In this document: positions 16,190-24,069 of the stretch, in pieces
Numbering within the stretch: position 1 is the stretch's first letter
Layout: each line of letters begins with the position of its first letter
Assembly (NCBI GenBank): GCA_045806525.1
Contig: JBJMJD010000050.1
Coordinates: 21,991 to 85,990 of the forward strand
Length of the DNA stretch: 64,000 nucleotides
Origin: JAICYJ01 sp045806525
Lineage (GTDB): Bacteria; Actinomycetota; Thermoleophilia; Gaiellales; JAICJC01
Reading direction: 5' to 3'
The notes under the pieces: generated by a model
The model's input: only the letters and a program-made list of their open reading frames with translations
What the model was told of the DNA's origin: nothing
Databases searched by the model: none
Position numbers and translations under genes: made by a program

Positions 16190-17157
16190 AGCACCACCTC
16201 GACGCCCGGCACCTGCATCCGGCTGGCGTACTCGTAGGCGCAGCTGCCGGCCGAGAGCCGCGCCGCCCGCGACCAGCCGCGCACCGTCCGTCGGCGCACC
16301 TCGACCTCGATCACTGCGTGGTCGGCGGCGTAGGCGTACACGCGGCCGCCGTCGGGGTCGCGGTAGGAGACGCCGACCATGTCCGCAAGCGCGCAGTGCA
16401 CCTCGCCCTCGATGCTGAGGAACGGCCCGCGGATCGTGAACCGGTAGCGGTTCGGCTCGATGGTGGCGCGCGCCGCCAGCCCGCGGAGCGCGCCGTGCAG
16501 CTCGTGACGCTCGCCCTGAGCGACCACCGCGCCGGTCGAGATCACCGGCGTGTGCTTGCCGAGAGTGTCGTAGCGGCGGCTGAACACCTCGACGAAGTCG
16601 TCCGGGGATGCAAACGCGTTGCAGTGCACCCGCGCTGAGGCCTCCGCGTGGCGGTTGCCCCATGCGTGCAGCTGATGGGCCGGCCACGAGCGCACCTCCA
16701 GGTCGCGCGATCCGATCGCGAAGGTGCCGCTGGCGCGGATCGTCGGCTGGCTGACCACGATCTCGGCGCGTCTCCGCCTGCCGCCACCGCCCCCGTAGCC
16801 GAACGGCTCGCCGGTCGGCGACCAGCGCAGGTCCCAGCGCGCCTCGTCGACGCGGCCGCTGGCGCTGGCCACATCCAGCGAGCTGGGGCCGAGCGTGAGC
16901 GGGAAGCCGCCGGCGCCGGTTCGGAACTGGTCGATCGAGAAGCTCTGGCGGCGGGCATAGGCGACGCCGTCGGGGTCGCGGCCGACGAACCACAGCTCGG
17001 CGGTGGACTCGCCGGGAGCGGCCTCCGGCGGCACGTGGAAGCTGTGGCGGATCCACGCCGACGCGGCGCTGTGCGGATCGCCGAGCCGCAGGTGCCAGGC
17101 CTCGTAGTGACCCGGCTGGCCGCGCCAGCGGCTGGCGTTGGCGGTGCTCAGCCTCAT
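16186..17157 (-). CDS. Conserved hypothetical protein, possibly CrtC/AttH-like beta-barrel
   Basis: 323 residues, no signal peptide. It is full of alternating beta-type stretches and aromatic residues: HYEAWHLRLGDP at the start, SWPAHQLHAWGN in the middle, EPNRYRFTIRGPFLSIEGEVHC later. The start, with HYEAWHL followed by an acyl-lipid-like pattern, recalls the carotenoid hydratase/tocopherol cyclase (CrtC/AttH) lipocalin-like fold, but I cannot confirm this. Gene status is firm because of ATGA and GTGA overlaps on both sides. It is co-transcribed between the CCA fusion and pgeF. Confidence 0.75.
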   Translation of the reverse strand: MRLSTANASRWRGQPGHYEAWHLRLGDPHSAASAWIRHSFHVPPEAAPGESTAELWFVGRDPDGVAYARRQSFSIDQFRTGAGGFPLTLGPSSLDVASASGRVDEARWDLRWSPTGEPFGYGGGGGRRRRAEIVVSQPTIRASGTFAIGSRDLEVRSWPAHQLHAWGNRHAEASARVHCNAFASPDDFVEVFSRRYDTLGKHTPVISTGAVVAQGERHELHGALRGLAARATIEPNRYRFTIRGPFLSIEGEVHCALADMVGVSYRDPDGGRVYAYAADHAVIEVEVRRRTVRGWSRAARLSAGSCAYEYASRMQVPGVEVVL

Positions 17158-19748
17158 CCAGCCACCTCGGCGAGCAGCTCCCGGGCTGCCTCGAGCTGTT
17201 CCTCGCGGCCGCCCAGCTCGCCGTTTCGGCGGCGGCGCAGCAGCTCGGCGAGGAGCGCGCCCACCTGCGGCGACTCCGGCATCCCCAGCTGCTCGCGCAG
17301 CGTATCCCCGTCGATGTCCAGGCGCAGATCGCGCAGCTGCGCCAGGTACAGCTCGGCGGACTCGGCCGCCGGCCCTTCCAGCGCCACCACCATCAGCGCC
17401 ACCTCGGCCGGATGCGGCGCCAGCAGCTCCGCGATCCGCGCCGGCTCGGCGGTCTCCGCGAGGGCCCCCGCGAGCCGCGGCGGCACCACGGCCGCTGACG
17501 CCACCACGCGGGCGTCGCGCCGCCGTACCCGCAGCCGCTCCAGCCACTCGTCCAGCTCGCCGCCCGGGATACCCCGGGCGATCGCGGCCAGCCGCCCGCG
17601 CCAGGGCGGCAGCTCCGGCGCGTGGCGGCGCCGGGCGCGGTCGAGGCGCTCCACCAGGTGCACCGACTGCGGGCGGCAGTCGAGCGCCGGATGCACGGCG
17701 CCGGCCAGCCCCAGCTGATCGAGGCTGGCGAGCGCGCCCGACACCTCGCCCTCACTCAGGAGTGCCACCAGCTCGTCCCGCACGCGCGCCCCGGACAGGT
17801 CACCGACCAGCCCCATCTCGACACAGCTTCGGGCCAGCTGCAGGGTCAGCCCGTCCATGTCGAACCCGTAGCGGTTCTGGTAGCGGATGGCCCGGAAGAT
17901 GCGCGTCGGGTCCTCGATGAAGGACAGGTTGTGCAGCACCCGCACGATGCCGCGGCGGAGGTCGCCCTCGCCGCCGTAGGGGTCGAACAGCAGGCCGAAC
18001 TCGGCCGGCAGCAGCGACACGGCCATCGCGTTGATGGTGAAGTCGCGTCGGTGCAGATCCTGGCGGATCGACGAGTGCTCGACCGTGGGCAGGGCGGCCG
18101 GGTACTCGTAGTGCTCCGTGCGAGCGCTGGCCACGTCGACGCGCAGGTCGCCGGCCAGCACCACAGCGGTGTGGAACTTCGCGTGCGCGTGCATGCGGCC
18201 GTGCAGCGCCGCCGCCAGCCGCTCGGCGAAGGCGATGCCGTCCCCCTCGTAGGCGAGATCGATGTCGAAGCTGGGCTCGCCAAGCAGCAGGTCGCGCACG
18301 GCGCCGCCCACGAGGTAGACGCCGGCGTCGTCCGCGGCCGCCGCGGCGGCGGGCCACAGCCGCTCCAGTCCGGGCATGGCGCGCAGCCGGTCGCTGAGGT
18401 CGGTCGGGCGCTTCGGAGGCGCACCGGGTGGCGCATCGCGCAGCGCCCGCAGCAGATCGCCGCGGGTGATGATGCCGAGCACGTCGGCGGTCGGGTGCGG
18501 CCCGTCGTGGCCGTCGCGGGTCACGGCCAGGCGGCCGACCCCGCGCAGCAGCTCCCGCTGCACGTCGGCCAGGGTCGCGTCCGGCGAGACCCCCGCCACC
18601 TCGGCGCTCATGATGCCGCGCACCGGCGCGTGACCGAGGCCGTGGGCGATCGCGCGGCCCATGTCCTCACGCGCGACGACGCCCACCATCTCGCCGCCGG
18701 AGGCGACCGGCACGCCGGAGGTGCCGCGGCGCCGGCACTCGGCCAGCGCGTCGTCGATGGTGCTGTCGGCCTCCACGAACCAGGGCGGCGCGGACATGAT
18801 GTCGACTGCCCGCGGGCCGGCAGCGATGCCCAGCGCCAGCGCCGCACCCAGCCGGGTGCGGGCGCCCTCGAGCGTCTCGTCGCGCACCAGCGCCGAGGCC
18901 GCCTGGGGGTGACCGCCGCCGCCCAGGGCAGCCATCACCGCGGCCACGTCGAACGCGGCCGTGCGGCTGCGCCCGGCCGCGAATACGCGCCCGTCCATCT
19001 CCACCAGCATCACCATCGCGGGGCTGTCGGTGAGGTCGGTGATCTTGGAGGCGAGGGTGGATACGCCGTCCACGTACCGCGGCCAGCGCGCGGCCGCAAC
19101 CAGCACCGCCACGCCGCCCAGCTCGAACTGCTCGGACGCATCGACCAGGGTGGTCAGCAGCGCACGGTGGTCGGCATCGAGCGGCGTGTGCAGGAACCCG
19201 CCGATCAGCTCCGGGTTCGCGCCGTGGCGGACGCAGAACGCGAGCGCCTCCACGTCGCGGACGGTGGTCGACGCATACGTCAGCGACCCGGTGTCCTCGT
19301 GGATGCCCAGCGCCAGCACAGTCGCCTCGGTCGGCGTCGGCTCGATCCCGCGCTCGGCCAGGATGCCGGCCATGGTGCTGCTGAGGGCGCCGTCGCCGGA
19401 GCAGACGTAGCGTTCGTGCGCGACCCATGCCGGTGGCTCCGTGCCGTGGTGATCGAACAGCATGGTCTCCACCCCGGGACGCTGCACCAGCTCCGCCATA
19501 TCGCCCAGGCGGCCCAGCTGCGAGGTCTCGACCACGATCACCCTGGAGACCGCCGACAGGTCGCAGCGGGAGGCATCGACCAGGGCCAGCTCCTGCGCGT
19601 GCAGCGCGGCGAACTCGCGCACGTTGCGGTTGAGCCCACCGTGCGCGAGCACGGTCGCACCGGGGTACAGCCGGCGCGCCGCGAGCATCGACCCGAGGGC
19701 GTCGAAATCCGTGTTCTGGTGGGAGATGATCACCTCTGCCGGCCGCAT
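17154..19748 (-). CDS. DHH phosphoesterase - twin CBS - tRNA nucleotidyltransferase (CCA/A-adding) fusion
   Basis: 864 residues with three modules. 1-310: DHH/DHHA1 exonuclease-like domain with HQNTDFDA, catalytic DHH at 99-101 and GGGGHPQA near 277-282. 315-440: two CBS domains (VDIMSAPPWFVEADST, VRGIMSAEVAGVSPD) that normally bind adenine nucleotides. 455-864: class II poly(A)/tRNA nucleotidyltransferase with VGGAVRDLLLG, the DxD pair at 495-497 and RRDFTINAMA near 567. The same architecture is known for A-adding enzymes in some deep-branching bacteria. No other CCA-adding gene is in the window. A TACCCT box lies 6 nt before the ATG. Confidence 0.92.
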   Translation of the reverse strand: MRPAEVIISHQNTDFDALGSMLAARRLYPGATVLAHGGLNRNVREFAALHAQELALVDASRCDLSAVSRVIVVETSQLGRLGDMAELVQRPGVETMLFDHHGTEPPAWVAHERYVCSGDGALSSTMAGILAERGIEPTPTEATVLALGIHEDTGSLTYASTTVRDVEALAFCVRHGANPELIGGFLHTPLDADHRALLTTLVDASEQFELGGVAVLVAAARWPRYVDGVSTLASKITDLTDSPAMVMLVEMDGRVFAAGRSRTAAFDVAAVMAALGGGGHPQAASALVRDETLEGARTRLGAALALGIAAGPRAVDIMSAPPWFVEADSTIDDALAECRRRGTSGVPVASGGEMVGVVAREDMGRAIAHGLGHAPVRGIMSAEVAGVSPDATLADVQRELLRGVGRLAVTRDGHDGPHPTADVLGIITRGDLLRALRDAPPGAPPKRPTDLSDRLRAMPGLERLWPAAAAAADDAGVYLVGGAVRDLLLGEPSFDIDLAYEGDGIAFAERLAAALHGRMHAHAKFHTAVVLAGDLRVDVASARTEHYEYPAALPTVEHSSIRQDLHRRDFTINAMAVSLLPAEFGLLFDPYGGEGDLRRGIVRVLHNLSFIEDPTRIFRAIRYQNRYGFDMDGLTLQLARSCVEMGLVGDLSGARVRDELVALLSEGEVSGALASLDQLGLAGAVHPALDCRPQSVHLVERLDRARRRHAPELPPWRGRLAAIARGIPGGELDEWLERLRVRRRDARVVASAAVVPPRLAGALAETAEPARIAELLAPHPAEVALMVVALEGPAAESAELYLAQLRDLRLDIDGDTLREQLGMPESPQVGALLAELLRRRRNGELGGREEQLEAARELLAEVAG

Positions 19749-19754
19749 GCGCAG

Positions 19755-19760
19755 AGGGTA
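19755..19760 (-). promoter_or_regulatory. Putative -10 box (TACCCT) for the DHH-CBS-CCA gene
   Basis: TACCCT on the minus strand ends 6 nt before the ATG at 19748, inside the 20-bp gap after ridA. This suggests an internal leaderless promoter separating hisD-ridA from the downstream unit. Confidence 0.4.
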
Positions 19761-19768
19761 CCGGAGCC

Positions 19769-20155
19769 CTACGTCAGCGCGATCGCCTCGATCTCCACGC
19801 GGGCGCCCGCCGGCAGCCCGGCGACCTGCACCGTGGAGCGGGCCGGCGGCTCGCTGGTGAAGTAGGTCGCATACACCTCGTTCATGGCCGCGAACTCGCC
19901 CAGGTCGGTCATGAACACGGTGGTCTTGACGACCTGGTTGAGGCCGCTGCCGGCGCCCTCCAGCACCGCCTTCAGGTTCTGCAGCGCGCGCTCGGTCTGG
20001 GCGGCGACGTCGCCCTCAACCATGTCGCCGGTGTCGGGGTCGAGCCCCACCTGGCCGGCGCAGAAGACCAGCCCGTCGGTGCGGATGGCCTGGTTGTAGG
20101 GCGCGCCCTGGAACGGGCGGGGCGCGCCGTCGACGGCGATCACGGTCTTGCTCAC
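19769..20155 (-). CDS. ridA: RidA family enamine/imine deaminase
   Basis: Hydrolyses reactive 2-aminoacrylate-type intermediates. 128 residues. GAPYNQAIRTDGLVFCAGQVGLDP is the family N-terminal block (split here for length: GAPYNQAI..., ...VFCAGQVGLD). MTDLGEFAAMNEVYATYF and PARSTVQVAGLPAGARVEIEAIA carry the conserved Arg and Glu. The GTG start overlaps the hisD stop as GTGA, so it is coupled to histidine biosynthesis. Confidence 0.93.
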   Translation of the reverse strand: MSKTVIAVDGAPRPFQGAPYNQAIRTDGLVFCAGQVGLDPDTGDMVEGDVAAQTERALQNLKAVLEGAGSGLNQVVKTTVFMTDLGEFAAMNEVYATYFTSEPPARSTVQVAGLPAGARVEIEAIALT

Positions 20156-21429
20156 GTTGCGGCTCCTTCGGTCAATGACGATGCGTTGGCGAGGCGCTCG
20201 GCCCGCACCTCGGCCGAGCGGGCGTGGGCGGGCAGGCCCTCGGCCCGGGCCAGGTCGGCCAGCGGCGCCGCCAGTCGCTCGACGGCGGCGTCGGGGATCT
20301 CGACCACCTCCTGGATGCGCAGGAACACGCTCGTGGCCAGGCCCGACGAGAAGCGGCCGCGGCCGCCGGTGGGCAGGATGTGGTTCGAGCCGGCCACGTA
20401 GTCGCCGAACGCGGTGCCGCTCATCATGCCGATGAAGATGGCGCCGGCGTGCCGGACGCGCTCGAGCAGCGCCTGCGGGTCGGCCACCATCAGCTGCAGA
20501 TGCTCGGGCGCGTACGCGTTCACCAGCTCGATCGCGGTATCCCACGAGTCGGCCTGCAGCAGCGTGATGCCGGCGGGATCGGACAGCTCGGCCGACACCG
20601 CCGCAAGCACGGCGTCGTCCACGGCCACGAGCACCGACTGCGACCCGGCGCCGTGCTCGGCCTGGGCGCGCAGGTCCCACGCCACGACCTCCGCCGGAGC
20701 CGTCTCGTCGGCCAGCACGATCAGCTCGCTGGGCCCGGCCAGCGACTCGATGCCGACCTCGCCGAACAGGCCGCGCTTGGCCTCCTCCACGAACGCGTTG
20801 CCGGGGCCGACCAGCACGTCCACGGGCCGGATCGTCTCCGTCCCAAGCGCCATGGCAGCCACCGCTTGGGCGCCGCCGATGGCGTACACCTCCTCGACGC
20901 CGGCCAGGCTGCACGCTGCCAGCACGGCGTGTGAGGGCAGGCCGTCCGGACCCGGCGGCGAGCACACGGCGATCTCCTCGACCCCGGCCACCTGCGCGGG
21001 CACCAGCGCCATCACGGCGCTGGACGGGTAGGCCGCCCGGCCGCCGGGCGCGTACACGCCGGCGCGGTCGACCGGCATCGGGCGGGTGCTCACGATCTGC
21101 CCCTGGGCCAGCACCTGGCGGCTGGGCTGGGGCATCGTCTCGCGCGCGGTGGCGCGCAGGTTCTCGGTCAGCGTCTCGAGCGCCCCCAGCACGCCCGGCG
21201 ACGTCTCCTTCAGCGAGCGCTTGATGGCGGCCGCCGACACCCGCGCCTGCTCCACGTCGACGCCGTCGAGACGGGCGGTGAGACGGCGCACGGCGGCGTC
21301 GCCGCCGCTTCGCACCATCTCCACGATGTCGGCCACCGAGCCCTTGACGCGCTCGCGGTCCTCGTCCGTGGGGCGCAGCGCCCGAACCGTCTCCGGGACC
21401 ATGGCGGCCGTTATCTGACGGGTCTCCAC
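20152..21429 (-). CDS. hisD: Histidinol dehydrogenase
   Basis: Zinc enzyme for the last two oxidations to histidine. Blocks seen: VYAPGGRAAYPSS, VGPGNAFVEEAKR, AGPSELIVLAD, AEHGAGSQ, GDYVAGSNHILPTGG and LPAHARSAEVR, giving the zinc ligands Gln/His, Asp and His. 425 residues, standard. No other his gene is adjacent, whereas hisD usually heads a his operon; here it is paired only with ridA. The GTG start has a TAGACT box 6 nt upstream. Confidence 0.95.
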   Translation of the reverse strand: METRQITAAMVPETVRALRPTDEDRERVKGSVADIVEMVRSGGDAAVRRLTARLDGVDVEQARVSAAAIKRSLKETSPGVLGALETLTENLRATARETMPQPSRQVLAQGQIVSTRPMPVDRAGVYAPGGRAAYPSSAVMALVPAQVAGVEEIAVCSPPGPDGLPSHAVLAACSLAGVEEVYAIGGAQAVAAMALGTETIRPVDVLVGPGNAFVEEAKRGLFGEVGIESLAGPSELIVLADETAPAEVVAWDLRAQAEHGAGSQSVLVAVDDAVLAAVSAELSDPAGITLLQADSWDTAIELVNAYAPEHLQLMVADPQALLERVRHAGAIFIGMMSGTAFGDYVAGSNHILPTGGRGRFSSGLATSVFLRIQEVVEIPDAAVERLAAPLADLARAEGLPAHARSAEVRAERLANASSLTEGAAT

Positions 21430-21435
21430 GCAAGC

Positions 21436-21441
21436 AGTCTA
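21436..21441 (-). promoter_or_regulatory. Putative -10 box (TAGACT) for hisD
   Basis: TAGACT on the minus strand ends 6 nt before the hisD GTG; leaderless hisD-ridA mRNA predicted. Confidence 0.45.
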
Positions 21442-21479
21442 GTGAGGCTGGATCCAGCCTGCGGCCGCGCCGCCAGCGG

Positions 21480-22130
21480 CTACGCGGTGGCGGCAGGGAC
21501 GGCGGCCAGCGCGCGGTAGCAGTCGCCGGCCAGCGTCATCGCCTCTCGGGCGCCCAGCTCCACCACATGGGCCAGATCCTCCTCGCCGCCGGCCAGCAGC
21601 GAAGGCACGTAGGTGAGCTGCAGCGACGGCTCGAGATCGCCAAAGCGGCGCCGTGCGGCCACCGTGGTCTCGTCGCGCGGAGCGGTCGCGTTGCGGGCCA
21701 CCTCGTCGCGCAGGAAGTCGCCGAAGCAGGCCGCGATCGGCTCCGCGTCGAGCCTGCACGCGTCCAGCCGGTACACCGTCGCCTCGAACTGCAGGGGATC
21801 GTCGCCGGTGGCGTAGGCGTACTGGTCGCCCCAGGCAGTCTCGCCGATGAACCACCAGCCGTGGGCCCGTCCGTCCCATGACCGGCGCCAGCCCTCGGCG
21901 GCGTTCCAGCGGCGCATGTCGCGCACCGACCAGGGGCCGAGGCCGAACACGCGGAAGTAGCCTCCGTAGGCGTCCAGGCCGTTGCTGAGCGAGAGCAGCC
22001 GGGCGTGATCGAGCGGCAGCGGCGCCCCCGACCCGGACAGCAGCGAGGACGGCGCCAGCATGTCGGCGGCCGGGCGCGTGCGCACCAGCCCACGCGTCAG
22101 CAGCGCCGACAGGCAGCCGTCGACGCTCAC
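21480..22130 (-). CDS. SMI1/KNR4 (SUKH)-like protein
   Basis: 216 residues. LLSLSNGLDAYGGYFRVFG, MRRWNAAEGWRRSW and WWFIGETAWGDQYAYATGDD followed by FGDFLRDEV match the SUKH fold pattern (NG..., W-rich middle, GD.Y.Y strand). SUKH proteins are often immunity proteins against polymorphic toxins, but many are orphan housekeeping members. No toxin gene is next to it. The GTG start overlaps the murA stop as GTGA, so it is translationally coupled to cell-wall synthesis. The family assignment is from pattern only. Confidence 0.65.
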   Translation of the reverse strand: MSVDGCLSALLTRGLVRTRPAADMLAPSSLLSGSGAPLPLDHARLLSLSNGLDAYGGYFRVFGLGPWSVRDMRRWNAAEGWRRSWDGRAHGWWFIGETAWGDQYAYATGDDPLQFEATVYRLDACRLDAEPIAACFGDFLRDEVARNATAPRDETTVAARRRFGDLEPSLQLTYVPSLLAGGEEDLAHVVELGAREAMTLAGDCYRALAAVPAATA

Positions 22131-23437
22131 GCCTCCACCCGCTCGATGCGTGCGCCCAGGTCGCGCAGGCGCTCGTCGATGCGCTCATAGCCGCGGTCGA
22201 TCTGGCCGACGTTGCCGATCCGGCTGGTGCCCTCCGCGCAGAGGCTGGCCATCAGCATCGCCATGCCGGCGCGGATGTCCGGGCTCTCCATGCGATAGCC
22301 GTAGAGCTTGCTGGGGCCGGTGACGACGGCGCGGTGCGGGTCGCAGAGGATGATGCGGGCGCCCATCGAGACCAGCTTGTCGGTGAACACCAGCCGGTTC
22401 TCGAACATCTTCTCGAAGATCAGCACCGTGCCCTTGGCCTGGGTCGCCACCGCAACCGCGATCGAGGTCAGGTCGGCGGGGAACATCGGCCACGGCCCGT
22501 CGTCGATCTTCGGCACCTGATCGTGGATGTCGTCGACCACCACCAGCTCCTGCCCGGGCGGCACGCGCACACTGGTACCCTGGATCTCGATCTCGACGCC
22601 CAGCCGCCGGAAGCTGTGGCGGATCGCGCGCAGGTGCTCGACGGCCGCGTCCTCGATCACGAGGTCGCCGCTGGTGACGGCGGCCAGGCCGATGAACGAG
22701 GCCACCTCGATGTGGTCTGACCCGACCCGGTGCGTGCAGCCGTGCAGCGCATCTGCGCCCTCGATCACGAGCACGTTCGAGCCGATCCCCTCGATGGCGA
22801 CGCCCATCTTGCAGAGCATGTGGCACAGGTCCTGCACGTGCGGCTCGCAGGCCGCGTTCATGATCACGGTCGTGCCGCGGGCGCGGGCGGACGCCATCAG
22901 CGCATTCTCGGTGCCGGTGACGCTGGCCTCGTCGAGGTGGATCTCGGCGCCATCGAGGCCGTCAGGAGCGCGCAGGCGGTACTCGCGGTCGACCTGCACG
23001 TCGGCGCCCAGCGCGGCGAACGCCATCAGGTGGGTGTCGACCCGGCGCCGGCCGATCACGTCGCCGCCGGGAGGCGGCACGTCAGCGGCCCCGAAGCGCG
23101 CCAGCAGCGGCCCGGCCAGCAGGATCGAGGCGCGGATGCGGGTGCACAGCTCGGGGTCGAGCTTGGTGCCGTTGACCTCGGCCGCCCACACCCGCACGGT
23201 GTTCGGGCCTTGCCACTCGACGTCGACCCCGAGCGCCGCGATCAGCTCGATCATCTCCTCGACGTCGCGGATGTGCGGCACGTTCTCGAGGATGACGGGC
23301 TCCCCGGTGAGCAGGCAGGCGGCGAGGATCGGAAGGGCCGCGTTCTTGTTGCCGGCCGGCCTGATGGTGCCAGACAGCGGCCGACAGCCCTCGATCAGGA
23401 ATGCCTCCACAGTGCCCTCTCGCGTCGCGGTCGCCAT
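22127..23437 (-). CDS. murA: UDP-N-acetylglucosamine 1-carboxyvinyltransferase with natural Cys-to-Asp active site
   Basis: First committed peptidoglycan step: transfers enolpyruvate from PEP to UDP-GlcNAc. Seen: RPAGNKNAALPIL with the catalytic Lys, RASILLAGPLLARFG, DDGPWPMFPADL and the C-terminal IDRGYERIDERL. The residue corresponding to E. coli Cys115 is Asp (PPGGDVIGRR, residue 126 from this start), as in mycobacteria, predicting fosfomycin insensitivity. The second ATG (23437) is preferred over 23443 because a TACCCT box ends 8 nt before it and only 2 nt before the first. 436 residues. Confidence 0.95.
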   Translation of the reverse strand: MATATREGTVEAFLIEGCRPLSGTIRPAGNKNAALPILAACLLTGEPVILENVPHIRDVEEMIELIAALGVDVEWQGPNTVRVWAAEVNGTKLDPELCTRIRASILLAGPLLARFGAADVPPPGGDVIGRRRVDTHLMAFAALGADVQVDREYRLRAPDGLDGAEIHLDEASVTGTENALMASARARGTTVIMNAACEPHVQDLCHMLCKMGVAIEGIGSNVLVIEGADALHGCTHRVGSDHIEVASFIGLAAVTSGDLVIEDAAVEHLRAIRHSFRRLGVEIEIQGTSVRVPPGQELVVVDDIHDQVPKIDDGPWPMFPADLTSIAVAVATQAKGTVLIFEKMFENRLVFTDKLVSMGARIILCDPHRAVVTGPSKLYGYRMESPDIRAGMAMLMASLCAEGTSRIGNVGQIDRGYERIDERLRDLGARIERVEA

Positions 23438-23445
23438 GGCCATCT

Positions 23446-23490
23446 AGGGTAGCCCCATTCGACCCGTTTGCCCCTGGTTCCTGCTATTTT
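23446..23490. promoter_or_regulatory. Divergent -10 boxes for murA and the HD-domain gene
   Basis: TACCCT (minus, 23446-23451) serves murA. An extended -10, TGCTATTTT (plus, hexamer 23485-23490), ends 6 nt before the ATG at 23497. Both predict leaderless transcripts from a 59-bp gap. Confidence 0.45.
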
Positions 23491-23496
23491 CGCGGC

Positions 23497-24069
23497 ATGG
23501 ACGAGCAACTGGTACGCGACCGTGACGCCGCGTGGGCGCTGCTCACGGAGTGGACGCAGAGCGAGGCGCTGCGCCGCCACGCGCTGGCGGTGGAGGCGTC
23601 GGTGCGCGCGTACGCGGGCTCGTTCGGCGAGGACGTGGACGCCTGGGGCAACGTGGCGCTGCTGCACGACTTCGACTACGAGCGGCACCCCACGCTCGAC
23701 AAGCATCCCTCCGACGGAGCGCCGGTGCTGCGCGAGAAGGGCTATCCGGAGTGGTTCATCCGCGCCATCCAGTCGCACGGCGACCACACCGGCGTGGCCC
23801 GCGAGTCACAGCTCGAGCGCACGCTCTACGCCTGCGACGAGGTGTCGGGGTTCGTGCACGCGTGCGGCCTGGTGCGGCCGGACGGGCTGACGTCGCTGGA
23901 GGCGAGGTCGGTGCGAAAGAAGCTGAAGCAGCCCAGCTTCGCGAAGGGCGTGAACCGCGACGACGTCATCCAGGGAGCCGAGCAGCTCGGCGTCGACCTG
24001 GACGAGCACATCACGTTCGTGATCGCGGCGCTGCGGCCGATCTCGGCCCAGCTGGGCCTGCGCAGCTAA
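23497..24069 (+). CDS. HD-superfamily hydrolase
   Basis: 190 residues. Metal-binding residues of the HD fold are visible: His28 (RRHALAVE), LLHDFDYERHP with the His57-Asp58 doublet, and QSHGDHTG. Family members are phosphohydrolases of nucleotides or phosphate monoesters; the substrate is not evident. The start at 23497 rather than upstream codons is supported by the extended -10 6 nt before it. Its last 59 bp run antisense through the 3' end of the aminotransferase gene. Confidence 0.8.
   Translation: MDEQLVRDRDAAWALLTEWTQSEALRRHALAVEASVRAYAGSFGEDVDAWGNVALLHDFDYERHPTLDKHPSDGAPVLREKGYPEWFIRAIQSHGDHTGVARESQLERTLYACDEVSGFVHACGLVRPDGLTSLEARSVRKKLKQPSFAKGVNRDDVIQGAEQLGVDLDEHITFVIAALRPISAQLGLRS

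Noticed and set aside
17622..19865. 747-codon open frame on the plus strand opposite the DHH-CBS-CCA gene
   Set aside because: Antisense shadow with skewed composition and no start signals.
21480..22130. Toxin-immunity locus
   Set aside because: Only a SUKH-like candidate is present; there is no polymorphic toxin, RHS/CDI gene or secretion signal next to it.
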